Below the pieces are notes generated by a model that saw only the letters and a list, made by a program, of their open reading frames with translations, made no database searches and had not been told where the DNA came from. A stretch of DNA of 33,309 nucleotides from Alkaliphilus sp. NP8 (GTDB taxonomy: Bacteria; Bacillota; Clostridia; Peptostreptococcales; Natronincolaceae), in assembly GCA_015978205.1 (NCBI GenBank), contig JADWMM010000049.1:1-33309 (forward strand). The letters are read 5' to 3'. Below, one piece after another: positions 17,877-24,771 of this stretch (position 1 is the stretch's first letter; each line of letters begins with the position of its first letter). The position numbers and the translations under genes are program-made.

Positions 17877-19106
17877 TTAAATATTATAGCCTGCTACATA
17901 TCCTGTAGAGAAAGCAATCTGTAAATTATAACCTCCTGTTAATGCATCAATATCTATAATTTCACCTGCAAAATATAAACCTTTTATAAGTTTAGATTCC
18001 ATAGTTTTACTATCAATTTCTTTAGTTGAAATACCTCCTGAAGTAATAGTAGCTTCTTTTATAGATCTAAATCCTTCTGTTGTTAGAGTTAAATTTTTGA
18101 TTGCACTTATAACTTTATTTCTATGTTTTTTCGATAATTCAGCTAATTTTAAGTCTTGGTTGATAGACAGTATATTTAATAATTTAATACAAAAATTTTT
18201 AGGGAAAAATTTTATTAAAATACTTTTTATCAATTTATTTCCATTTTTTCTAGATTCATTTTGGAATATGTGATTTAATTCTTCTATTGTATAGTTGGGA
18301 AGTAAATCTAATTGAATTTTTTGATTATTTATTTTATCATATTGATTTATATAAGCACTAAATTCTAAGGCTGCTGGACCAGATATTCCATAATGGGTAA
18401 ATATTATGTCTCCTTCAGTAAAGATTTTCTTTTTATTGCTAACTTTACTAGTTATTTTAATTTCTTTTAATGAAATTCCCATTAAATCCTTTATCCATTT
18501 TTCTTTAATATTTATAGGTACTAAACTTGGTTTAGGTCTAATAATATTATGTCCTAACTTTTTTGCAAATTTATAACCATCGCCGGTACTACCTAAATGT
18601 GGATAAGATAATCCTCCAGTAGTTACAACGACTGCATCAGTTTCTATAATTTTATTATGAGATAATCTAACCCCTTTAATTTTATTTTTATATATTAAAA
18701 GTTCTTGAACTTCACAATTGGTTTTCAAATCAACATTATTTCTTTTTAGTATCTTTAAAAGTAGGTCTATAACGTCTCTCGAATTATTGCTAACTGGAAA
18801 AACCTTTCCTTTATCCTCTACTTTTAATTTACATCCATTTGTTTCAATAAAATTTATTAAATCTATATTACTAAACATATTTAAGCTGTTATATAAGAAT
18901 TTACCATTATTTAGTGTTCTTTGAATCATTTCATTAATACTACAATTATTTGTAATATTACATCTTCCTCCACCAGTTATACTTAATTTTTTTCCAATAA
19001 CATTATTTTTATCAATTAAAAGTACATCTTTATTTTTTTCTGATGCTGAAATAGCTGCCATAATTCCAGCAGGTCCTGCACCTATTATAACCACTGTTTT
19101 ATCCAT
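17877..19106 (-). CDS. BaiN/HI0933-family FAD-dependent oxidoreductase
   Basis: This 409-residue flavoprotein has an N-terminal dinucleotide-binding motif (VVIIGAGPAGIMAAISAS), the family motif GGGRCNITN near residue 47, TGGLSYPHLGSTGDGY in the middle, GISGPAALEFSAY in the inserted domain and a C-terminal FAD motif GLYFAGEIIDIDALTGGYN. This is the HI0933/YhiN group; one studied member, BaiN, acts on bile acid intermediates, but most members have no proven substrate and that role should not be assumed here. Translation starts at an ATG after AAAGGTGAAACTAA. It lies six bases downstream of the histidine phosphatase gene. Confidence 0.9.
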   Translation of the reverse strand: MDKTVVIIGAGPAGIMAAISASEKNKDVLLIDKNNVIGKKLSITGGGRCNITNNCSINEMIQRTLNNGKFLYNSLNMFSNIDLINFIETNGCKLKVEDKGKVFPVSNNSRDVIDLLLKILKRNNVDLKTNCEVQELLIYKNKIKGVRLSHNKIIETDAVVVTTGGLSYPHLGSTGDGYKFAKKLGHNIIRPKPSLVPINIKEKWIKDLMGISLKEIKITSKVSNKKKIFTEGDIIFTHYGISGPAALEFSAYINQYDKINNQKIQLDLLPNYTIEELNHIFQNESRKNGNKLIKSILIKFFPKNFCIKLLNILSINQDLKLAELSKKHRNKVISAIKNLTLTTEGFRSIKEATITSGGISTKEIDSKTMESKLIKGLYFAGEIIDIDALTGGYNLQIAFSTGYVAGYNI

Positions 19107-19112
19107 TTAGTT

Positions 19113-19739
19113 TCACCTTTCTATAATTATATCCATATGACACGTATCATTATACTTAATTAATACAGGTCCGTAAGATCTAAATTCTATTAGATTAATA
19201 GCACAATTATCTTGCTTTAACTTATAATAATGATTTAAGTCCATTGATAAAATATGAAGTAAAAGTAATCTTATAGTTGTTCCATGACTAATAATTAAAG
19301 CCGTTTCATTATCTGAATTTATAATAGTATCTATAAATTCAACCATTCGCCTCTGAGCTACTTCTATCTTTTCACCTTTAGGTATATTTACAAGATGGGG
19401 TTGCTCTCTCCATATTTTGAAATTTTCAGGATAATTTTCTTCAATTTCTTTAGAAGTTAATCCTTCCCACTCCCCAAAACTCATTTCTTTTAATCTATCA
19501 TCTAATGTATATTCTATATTTTTCATATTTGCTACAATTTGTGCTGTTGAAGCAGCTCTTTCTAAAGGACTACTATATATTGCATCTATTTTTATATTCT
19601 TTAATCTTTCGCCTAATATTTTGGCTTGTTTAAAACCAAGAGAAGTTAAATCTGAATTTTTAGTCCCTTGAGTTCGACTCTCTAAGTTCCATTTTGTTTG
19701 TCCATGTCTAACTAAATATAATTTTTTAATTTTAATCAT
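19113..19739 (-). CDS. Histidine phosphatase family protein
   Basis: The protein belongs to the phosphoglycerate mutase-like histidine phosphatase superfamily. The phosphorylated histidine is in LYLVRHGQTKWN, followed by SSPLERAASTAQIVA, the acid/base region EMSFGEWEGLTSKEI and the second catalytic histidine in ISHGTTIRLLL. Substrate could be a sugar phosphate, alpha-ribazole phosphate or another small phosphoester. The start is uncertain: the ATG given here directly abuts AAGGAG with no spacer. An ATT three codons in (19730) has a nine-base spacer and would give MKKLYLVRHG, the usual family N-terminus. It leads the run that continues with the flavoprotein gene. Confidence 0.92.
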   Translation of the reverse strand: MIKIKKLYLVRHGQTKWNLESRTQGTKNSDLTSLGFKQAKILGERLKNIKIDAIYSSPLERAASTAQIVANMKNIEYTLDDRLKEMSFGEWEGLTSKEIEENYPENFKIWREQPHLVNIPKGEKIEVAQRRMVEFIDTIINSDNETALIISHGTTIRLLLLHILSMDLNHYYKLKQDNCAINLIEFRSYGPVLIKYNDTCHMDIIIER

Positions 19740-19825
19740 CTCCTTACATTACATTTATTTATATTAGTATTTTAACAAATACTATATAATATTAATATTT
19801 AAATATATAAGTATATTATATTTTA

Positions 19826-19870
19826 TTCAACAAATAAAGCGATCGAATTTCGACCGCTTTATTTGTTGAA
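19826..19870 (-). terminator. Intrinsic terminator after the kor/RpiR operon
   Basis: A perfect 16-bp stem (19826-19841 and 19855-19870, core AAAGCG/CGCTTT) encloses a 13-base loop that can itself pair (TCGAA/TTCGA). It starts 14 bases after the RpiR stop codon and separates that operon from the histidine phosphatase gene. The trailing tract is A/U-rich without a pure U run. Confidence 0.78.
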
Positions 19871-19884
19871 ATTTTATTTCTTAT

Positions 19885-20769
19885 TTATGAATTTCTATCA
19901 GAATGACTTCTATCATAAACATTGCGCTTTTCCCAAATACCTTCTAACTTATCAAAATATTGAGTAATCTGTTCTTTTTCCCTCATTCCAACAGCAACTA
20001 TTAGTGCATTTATTAAGCTTAGAGGAGCTACTAAAGAGTCTACAAAAGATGCCATATTACTTTTAGCTATTAATGGATAATCTGCTATATTGGCAAGTGG
20101 AGATAACAAACTATCAGTAATCCCTACAATCGTAGATCCTTGTTCCTTTGCATATGATAGGACATCTACTGTTTTAATAGAGTACCTAGGAAAACCAATA
20201 CCTATAACTAAATCCTTATCTGATATTCTAAGCATTTGCTCAAAAATATCACTAATGCCATGACTAACTACTTTAACATTATCTAAAATTAAATTTAAAT
20301 AAAAGCCTAAATAATCACCTAATGCAGTTGAACTTCTAAGTCCCACTATATATATTTTTTCAGCAGTACATATTTTATCAACTATTTGCTGAAATGTATT
20401 ATTATCTACTTTCTCCAATGTAGATCTAATATTATCTATATCAGACTTTAATACATTTTTTAATATTGCATCTTCGTCAGAGTATTCATTTGTCATTTCA
20501 ACACGCTGAACAGTTGTTAACTTTATCTTTATAATTTCTTCCAAACCCTTTTGAAGCTGAGGGTATCCTTCAAAGCCTAATGCATTAGCAAACCTTACCA
20601 CAGTAGATTCACTAACTCCTACTTTATTAGCTAGTTTAGATGCAGTCATAAAAGCTGCTTTGTCATAATTTTCAATAATATACTGAGCTATTAGTTTTTG
20701 TCCTTTGCTTAATTTAGAAAATTCATTTTGTATTTGTTTTATTAAGTCTCTTTTGTTTTCGTTTATCAT
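19885..20769 (-). CDS. MurR/RpiR family transcriptional regulator with SIS domain
   Basis: The N-terminal HTH_6 domain (about 1-77) contains ASKLANKVGVSESTVVRFANALGFEGYPQL, and a SIS domain (about 120-260; KIYIVGLRSSTALGDYLG, GIGFPRYSIKTVDVL, GSTIVGITDSLLSPLA) would bind a phosphosugar-like or related ligand. I place the start at the ATG at 20769 (294 residues), nine bases after AGG; an ATG at 20778 abuts that site. Its ribosome binding region overlaps the stop of korC, so it is the last gene of the oxidoreductase operon and probably regulates it. RpiR regulators usually sit beside sugar or amino-sugar genes, so this neighbour is uncommon. Confidence 0.9.
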   Translation of the reverse strand: MINENKRDLIKQIQNEFSKLSKGQKLIAQYIIENYDKAAFMTASKLANKVGVSESTVVRFANALGFEGYPQLQKGLEEIIKIKLTTVQRVEMTNEYSDEDAILKNVLKSDIDNIRSTLEKVDNNTFQQIVDKICTAEKIYIVGLRSSTALGDYLGFYLNLILDNVKVVSHGISDIFEQMLRISDKDLVIGIGFPRYSIKTVDVLSYAKEQGSTIVGITDSLLSPLANIADYPLIAKSNMASFVDSLVAPLSLINALIVAVGMREKEQITQYFDKLEGIWEKRNVYDRSHSDRNS

Positions 20770-20779
20770 ATTAATCATC

Positions 20780-21325
20780 CTATTTCCTATTTTTTTCTTT
20801 TATTAAATTATACCCTTCTAATAATGCTTGTTTATTTAGTTCTTCTGTACCCTTAGGAACTCTATTTAAAACAGCTTTTTCTAATGATTTTATAGATACA
20901 ACTTCTGTTATAGCTTGAATAGCTCCCAATGCAATTATATTAGCAACCATAGGCTTTTTAATTTTTTCGACAGCTGTGTTCAATATTGGAATTTTAATAA
21001 CATTAAAAGGTAGATTCTTTGATAATTCGATACTAGAGTCTAGAATTAATGTACCACCTTTTTTTAGGGTATTTACATATTTACTGTAAGCAACCTGAGT
21101 GAGTGACAATAAAACCTCCGCTTCTTCCACCTTAGGGTAATCTATATCACCATCACTAATAATAACTTCAGCTTTACTAGCTCCTCCTCTTGCTTCTGGA
21201 CCATATGATTGAGATTGAACAGCATTTTTCCCATCAAGTATTGCAGCTTCAGCTAATATTATTCCAGCAAGAATTAACCCTTGACCTCCTGAACCACTAA
21301 GTCTTATTTTATTTCGCAGTTCCAT
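20780..21325 (-). CDS. korC: 2-oxoacid:ferredoxin oxidoreductase, gamma subunit
   Basis: This 181-residue protein is the gamma (POR_gamma) subunit of a 2-oxoacid:ferredoxin oxidoreductase. The glycine-rich LSGSGGQGLILAGIILAEAA (about residues 8-27) and SQSYGPEARGGASKAEVIIS are family hallmarks. The ATG at 21325 follows AAGGAGAGATAAT; a much longer in-frame reading into the beta gene is excluded on that basis. It begins two bases before the end of the beta gene. With alpha, beta and the ferredoxin-like subunit it completes a four-subunit enzyme that oxidatively decarboxylates a 2-oxoacid to its acyl-CoA. Confidence 0.93.
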   Translation of the reverse strand: MELRNKIRLSGSGGQGLILAGIILAEAAILDGKNAVQSQSYGPEARGGASKAEVIISDGDIDYPKVEEAEVLLSLTQVAYSKYVNTLKKGGTLILDSSIELSKNLPFNVIKIPILNTAVEKIKKPMVANIIALGAIQAITEVVSIKSLEKAVLNRVPKGTEELNKQALLEGYNLIKEKNRK

Positions 21326-21326
21326 A

Positions 21327-22148
21327 TTATCTCTCCTTTTTAAATCTATTAATAATTTTTTGGTATTCCGCTGTATACTCAGGTTGTTCGGTGTTCTTAA
21401 ACTCACCTATTAACAGTTTATCTTTATATTTGTCTAAAGGCAACTTCTCTGCTGTTTTTATGTCTATAGTCATATCTTTAATTTCATTTAACATATCTAC
21501 GGAAGATCCTTTTTTATTTTTACGACCATAATAAGTTGGACATACACTTATAGCATCAACTAATGAAAAACCATTGTTCTGAATAGACTTTTCTATAATT
21601 TTAATAAGCTGATTAGCATGGTATGCAGTTCCACGTGCCACATATGTTGCTCCAGCAGCATCAGCTAATTTACATATATCAAATGGTTTATCTATATTTC
21701 CAAATGGAGCAGTAGTTCCATAAGACTTATTTGGAGTAGTTGGAGAGTATTGTCCACCTGTCATTCCATATATATTATTATTAAAAAGTATAGTAGTTAT
21801 ACCAATATTTCTTCTACTAGCATGTATTAAATGATTTCCACCTATAGCTGAACAATCTCCATCTCCAGTTATCACTATAACTTCAAGATCAGGATTAGCT
21901 AATTTAATTCCTGTAGCAAAGGCTAAAGCTCTACCATGTGTGGTATGTAATGTGTTAAAATCCATATATCCAGGAGCTCTTGAGGAACAACCTATTCCAG
22001 AGACCACACACACCTTGCTCTTATCTAATTTAAGATTATCTATAGCTTTAGCTAAAGACCTCATAATAATTCCATGTCCACACCCTGGGCACCATATATG
22101 TGGTAATTTATCCATTCTAAAGTTATTACTAATTAATTCACTAGACAT
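21327..22148 (-). CDS. korB: 2-oxoacid:ferredoxin oxidoreductase, beta (TPP-binding) subunit
   Basis: The 273-residue beta subunit carries thiamine diphosphate and a [4Fe-4S] cluster. Visible features are IWCPGCGHGIIM (C20, C23), GIGCSSRAPGYMDF, and the TPP/Mg motif VITGDGDCSAIGGNH with NNNIYGMTGGQYSPTTP after it. The ATG at 22148 follows GGGAGG; the preceding alpha-subunit stop lies one base away. The THGRALAFATGIKLA segment matches KorB/VorA-like beta subunits. Whether the natural substrate is 2-oxoglutarate or a branched-chain 2-oxoacid cannot be told from sequence alone. Confidence 0.94.
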   Translation of the reverse strand: MSSELISNNFRMDKLPHIWCPGCGHGIIMRSLAKAIDNLKLDKSKVCVVSGIGCSSRAPGYMDFNTLHTTHGRALAFATGIKLANPDLEVIVITGDGDCSAIGGNHLIHASRRNIGITTILFNNNIYGMTGGQYSPTTPNKSYGTTAPFGNIDKPFDICKLADAAGATYVARGTAYHANQLIKIIEKSIQNNGFSLVDAISVCPTYYGRKNKKGSSVDMLNEIKDMTIDIKTAEKLPLDKYKDKLLIGEFKNTEQPEYTAEYQKIINRFKKER

Positions 22149-22149
22149 C

Positions 22150-23292
22150 TTATAGGACCTCCCTGATTTTTGTAAGTATTTCATTAGGAGTTATTGCTTC
22201 ACCAGTAACTTTGCACAGTTTATATAGACTACTCTTATCTGATACAATTCTTTCTACTTCTGAAAAATATTGTCCCAAATTTAATTCTGCAACTAATATT
22301 TTTCCTGTTTTTTCATTAAGGTCTTTAATTTTTTTATCAGGAGAAGGCCATAACGTTAGAGGTTTAAACAAGCCTACTTTATATCCTAATCTCCTGGCTT
22401 CTTTTACTGCACTTCTGGCTGATCTATAAGTTCCTCCATATGCTAATACAACTAATTCAGCATCATCCATAAACTCCTCTTCGTACATAACTATATCATC
22501 TACATTATCATCTACCTTACTCATAATTCTTCTAAGTAATTTATCAGATATTTGAGAATCATTAGTTGGAAATCCAGATTCATCATGCATTAATCCTGTT
22601 ACATGAAATTTAAATCCATCACCAAAGGCAGCCATCCTTGGAACAAATTCATTTTCTTTTATTTCGTAAGCTTTATATTCACTACTATCTTTTTCTGGTT
22701 TCAATCTATTAAATATTTCAATATCTTCTTTATTAGGGATTTCAATTTTTTCTCTCATATGTCCTACAATTTCATCAAGCATTAAAAAAACAGGGAGTCT
22801 ATACTTTTCAGATAAATTAAATGCCTTTATAGTCAAATCAAAAGTTTCTCTTACAGAAGTTGGTGATAAAGCAATTACAGGATGATCTCCATGTGTACCC
22901 CATTTTGCTTGCATAATATCTCCTTGTGCAGGGGATGTAGGTAGTCCTGTACTTGGACCATATCTTTGTACATTTACTACAACACAGGGTGTTTCTGTTA
23001 ATGCTGCGTAACCTATATTTTCTTGTTTAAGTGAAAAACCAGGTCCACTAGTTGCTGTCATAGATTTTAATCCTGCTAGTGATCCACCAATTGTAGCAGC
23101 CATTCCTGCTATTTCATCTTCCATCTGAATAAACTTTCCTCCAACTAGAGGTAATTTTTGAGCACATATTTCTGCAATTTCAGTTGATGGTGTTATAGGA
23201 TATCCAGCATAAAATCTCATTCCAGCAGCAAGAGCACCTTCAACACATGCTTCATTTCCTTGCATTAATCTAACTTCTCTATTTCCCATCAT
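22150..23292 (-). CDS. korA: 2-oxoacid:ferredoxin oxidoreductase, alpha subunit
   Basis: The alpha subunit (about 380 residues) contains the pyrimidine-binding domain of the TPP enzyme (ACVEGALAAGMRFYAGYPIT, PSTEIAE, MATSGPGFSLKQENIGYA-like segment with TATSGPGFSL) and the transketolase C-like domain II (VVLAYGGTYRSARSAVKEAR). The start is one of two adjacent ATGs (23292 or 23289), six to nine bases after GGAGG. The gene overlaps the 3' end of the ferredoxin-like gene by 14 bases (GATGATGGGAAATAG). Fusion of gamma to alpha, common in some relatives, is absent. Confidence 0.94.
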   Translation of the reverse strand: MMGNREVRLMQGNEACVEGALAAGMRFYAGYPITPSTEIAEICAQKLPLVGGKFIQMEDEIAGMAATIGGSLAGLKSMTATSGPGFSLKQENIGYAALTETPCVVVNVQRYGPSTGLPTSPAQGDIMQAKWGTHGDHPVIALSPTSVRETFDLTIKAFNLSEKYRLPVFLMLDEIVGHMREKIEIPNKEDIEIFNRLKPEKDSSEYKAYEIKENEFVPRMAAFGDGFKFHVTGLMHDESGFPTNDSQISDKLLRRIMSKVDDNVDDIVMYEEEFMDDAELVVLAYGGTYRSARSAVKEARRLGYKVGLFKPLTLWPSPDKKIKDLNEKTGKILVAELNLGQYFSEVERIVSDKSSLYKLCKVTGEAITPNEILTKIREVL

Positions 23293-23482
23293 CCAACACC
23301 TCCAAATAAATAGCATAGTCAGGACATCGCAATTCACACTGCCCGCATTTAATGCAACTGTCTTTATCCTTGATATTAATTTTTTCATTTGCTAATTCAA
23401 GGACATTCTTAGGACAAAATGCAACGCAAATTCCACAACCCTTACACCACTCAATTTTTACCTTTAATTCTTTAGCAGACAA
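23279..23482 (-). CDS. korD: 2-oxoacid:ferredoxin oxidoreductase, 2x[4Fe-4S] delta subunit
   Basis: This 67-residue ferredoxin-like subunit has two complete CX2CX2CX3C motifs (C13, C16, C19, C23 and C43, C46, C49, C53), each followed by proline, and passes electrons from the TPP site to free ferredoxin. Translation starts at TTG after AAAGGGGGAAGAG; no ATG lies between that site and the first cysteine. It is the first gene of the operon, downstream of a good promoter. The order delta-alpha-beta-gamma is standard for KorDABC/VOR enzymes. Confidence 0.93.
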   Translation of the reverse strand: MSAKELKVKIEWCKGCGICVAFCPKNVLELANEKINIKDKDSCIKCGQCELRCPDYAIYLEVLDDGK

Positions 23483-24030
23483 TACTCTTCCCCCTTTAGG
23501 TGAATGTTTTTTTATTCTTAATCAAATAATATCAGATTTAACAGAGTATTGCAATTTTTATTTCATATTTCTGTATTTTTTAAATTGTTTGCAATATTAA
23601 GTTCATTTTTTGCATTTTCACTTATATCTTTTTAACCACTTTTATGTTTAATATAAAATTAATATCGGCTTGAAATCCTTTTCATTCAACTCTTTAAAGC
23701 ATTTATTATATATTAATTTAAAATTTTTTTATATTTTTTTAATATGTCTTTTATTATTTATTGCAACTTTAGCTATTGAATCTTGCTTAATATTATATGT
23801 ATTATAAAATAACAAATTATGTTGAATAAATTTTTTTTATTTTAGATTATATTAATAAATGAATTCAAATTAAATTTTGGGTTTATAACTTTAATTATAG
23901 TAAATACTATTAAATATAATTCCTTTTATACCTTAAAACAATAATTATGCTTTCTAATTTATTATAATATTTCTTTTTATTAATCAAGTATAAAAGAACT
24001 CTAACTATATTAAGCATTTGAGGTGGTAAT
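23483..24030. other. Long AT-rich divergent intergenic region
   Basis: This 548-base region separates korDABC (minus) from the gene at 24031 (plus). It holds the kor promoter at its left end. On the plus strand a TTGAAT, 18-base spacer and TATTAT near 23778-23807 could start a long leader to the 24031 gene. A 35-codon minus-strand frame without a start (ending AKVAINNKRHIKKI, about 23735-23845) may be a gene remnant or chance. I see no RNA gene, repeat array or transporter-type riboswitch core. Confidence 0.4.
23526..23554 (-). promoter_or_regulatory. Sigma-A-type promoter with extended -10 for korDABC-rpiR
   Basis: On the minus strand TTGCAA (23549-23554), a 17-base spacer and TATTAT (23526-23531) preceded by TGA make a strong promoter 43 bases upstream of the korD TTG. 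A second TTGCAA lies exactly 40 bases further upstream (23589-23594) in a similar context, a possible regulator repeat. Confidence 0.72.
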
Positions 24031-24672
24031 TTGATACAGATAGATGATGCAGGGAGTGGTAGTTTGTTAGGTGGGACAGTAATAGGTATAACTAGAGTTG
24101 AAACTAAAGAGTATGCTTTTGAAATCATCCCTTTAGAATACTATAGAGATGATTTTTTTAAAAACAAAGCATATCTTGATTATGTAGTAACTATAATAAA
24201 AAAACTTTTTAAAGATCTAAATATTGCTAAAAATGAACAAATTGAAGTTTGCAGAGGATACATGTTTGATAAATTAAAAATATGGCTTACAGAAAACAAT
24301 TATAATTATACTTGTACTCAAATAAATGATCCACTACAAAGTTTAGTTGAGAAAACATTTGAAAATTATGCAATATGCTTAGGACTCCCAAAAAATTTTA
24401 TATCTTATACTAAATATCCTTTTCATTTTCACCGTATATTAAAATGGATATATGCTGATTATGAAAAGAGGAGTTTACTTTGTAAAACTGGATGGAAAAG
24501 TTGGCAAAAATATGGAAATTTACCTGTAAAAATTGATGTGGAAAAAGTTAAAAAGAATAACTTAATGTGTTTTAAATGTAACACTCAAATACCAAAAGGA
24601 TCTGTAGCAAAAGTTAAAAAGTATACTAGTGATAGATTAAACAAAGTTTTTTTACATGATACGTGTGTATAA
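24031..24672 (+). CDS. Conserved-looking protein with RNase H-like N-terminus and C-terminal zinc site
   Basis: I cannot name this 213-residue protein. It opens with an acidic, glycine-rich strand (IDDAGSGSLLGGTVIGITRV, D5/D6), followed by a second strand (YAFEIIPLEYY), a helix, then IEVCRGYMFDKLKIWL with E72 and later NDPLQSLVEKTF with D100. That order of acidic residues on strands resembles the RNase H/RuvC-like fold, but a nuclease role is unproven. A tryptophan-rich middle (TGWKSWQKYGN) precedes a likely zinc site: C180-X2-C183 and H209-X2-C212. Translation starts at TTG after GAGGTGG, a good anti-16S match. It is the only intact plus-strand gene away from the insertion sequence, and is convergent with the carboxyltransferase gene. 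Confidence 0.85.
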   Translation: MIQIDDAGSGSLLGGTVIGITRVETKEYAFEIIPLEYYRDDFFKNKAYLDYVVTIIKKLFKDLNIAKNEQIEVCRGYMFDKLKIWLTENNYNYTCTQINDPLQSLVEKTFENYAICLGLPKNFISYTKYPFHFHRILKWIYADYEKRSLLCKTGWKSWQKYGNLPVKIDVEKVKKNNLMCFKCNTQIPKGSVAKVKKYTSDRLNKVFLHDTCV

Positions 24673-24710
24673 TAAGTTTTTTCTAATATAATTAAAATTT
24701 TGCTGTATAT

Positions 24711-24741
24711 TAAAAGCCCTTACTTTTAGTAAGAGCTTTTA
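24711..24741 (-). terminator. Shared convergent terminator
   Basis: TAAAAGCCCTTACT (24711-24724) pairs with AGTAAGAGCTTTTA (24728-24741) around a TTT loop with one mismatch. In minus-strand RNA the mismatch becomes a U-G wobble, so the hairpin is best for the carboxyltransferase gene; in plus-strand RNA it is a C-A mismatch and weaker. It sits between the two convergent stop codons. Confidence 0.72.
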
Positions 24742-24771
24742 GTATGTTGATTTATGTTAATTTATATCGAT

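Noticed and set aside
20780-21406. A longer korC starting at 21406
   Set aside because: That reading would overlap korB by 80 bases and lacks a ribosome binding site; the ATG at 21325 has AAGGAG at good spacing and matches the family N-terminus.
23910-24128. A 72-codon minus-strand reading frame upstream of korD
   Set aside because: It overlaps the start of the better-supported plus-strand gene at 24031, has low-complexity content and no ribosome binding site.
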